Positions 12,968-12,971 of a DNA stretch of 12,971 nucleotides are shown in pieces (position 1 is the stretch's first letter; each line of letters begins with the position of its first letter). A model generated the notes under the pieces. It saw only the letters and a program-made list of their open reading frames with translations, made no database searches and was not told the DNA's origin. A program made the translations under genes and the position numbers. The stretch covers positions 1 to 12,971 of the forward strand of contig JAEWAD010000312.1 in assembly GCA_023391905.1 (NCBI GenBank), read 5' to 3'. Origin of the DNA: Pseudomonadota bacterium. Its GTDB lineage: Bacteria; Pseudomonadota; Alphaproteobacteria; Rhizobiales; Kaistiaceae.

Positions 12968-12971
12968 CGCC

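Noticed and set aside
1..12971. Mobile element, CRISPR array, tRNA or integration site
   Set aside because: No transposase or integrase motif, no regularly spaced repeats, no tRNA-like cloverleaf and no terminal repeats were seen while reading both strands.

Overview
The window is high-GC DNA (roughly two-thirds G+C by eye) with long open frames, frequent GTG starts and ATGA start/stop overlaps. The gene content points to an alphaproteobacterium, probably of the rhizobial order (Hyphomicrobiales). Thirteen protein genes can be supported. No tRNA, rRNA, CRISPR array, insertion sequence or integrase is visible.

Region 1 (1-2752) is a small stress or redox-type module. A LysR-family regulator (+) diverges from a pirin-family cupin gene and a downstream YcaC-like isochorismatase-fold hydrolase (both -). 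An 18-bp palindrome lies directly in front of the regulator start. Two strong hairpins follow the YcaC-like gene.

Region 2 (2753-3199) is a 447-bp intergenic stretch. Its last ~160 bp are AT-rich and packed with palindromes, including a perfect 10-1-10 inverted repeat at 3134-3154. It looks like the control region of the large operon that follows.

Region 3 (3200-10613) is a polysaccharide operon. In order it encodes UDP-glucuronate decarboxylase (UDP-xylose synthase), a GalE-type epimerase (likely UDP-xylose 4-epimerase), a membrane cellulose-synthase-like GT2 synthase, UDP-glucose 6-dehydrogenase, a small exported protein, an exported GH26-like glycosidase, and a second small exported protein paralogous to the first. 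Apart from the dehydrogenase, the order matches the uxs1-uxe-apsS-apsH1-apsE-apsH2 cluster of Sinorhizobium meliloti, which makes an arabinose-containing polysaccharide. The extra dehydrogenase gives the operon the whole route UDP-glucose -> UDP-glucuronate -> UDP-xylose -> UDP-arabinose, next to the synthase that would use the product.

Region 4 (10614-12971) holds a small exported protein (-) ending in a strong terminator, then an AraC-family regulator, then an 85-residue acidic protein. The regulator has an N-terminal RRRQPR arm containing RxxxR, followed by a cupin-type domain and an AraC helix-turn-helix domain. This is the layout of CuxR, the c-di-GMP-binding AraC-type activator of the S. 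meliloti cluster. The synthase has no recognisable PilZ domain, so c-di-GMP control is more likely transcriptional, through this regulator, than allosteric as in BcsA. The promoter regions of the operon and of the regulator share an inverted half-site pair (TTGATC ... GGTCAA) whose spacing differs by 11 bp, a possible common binding site.
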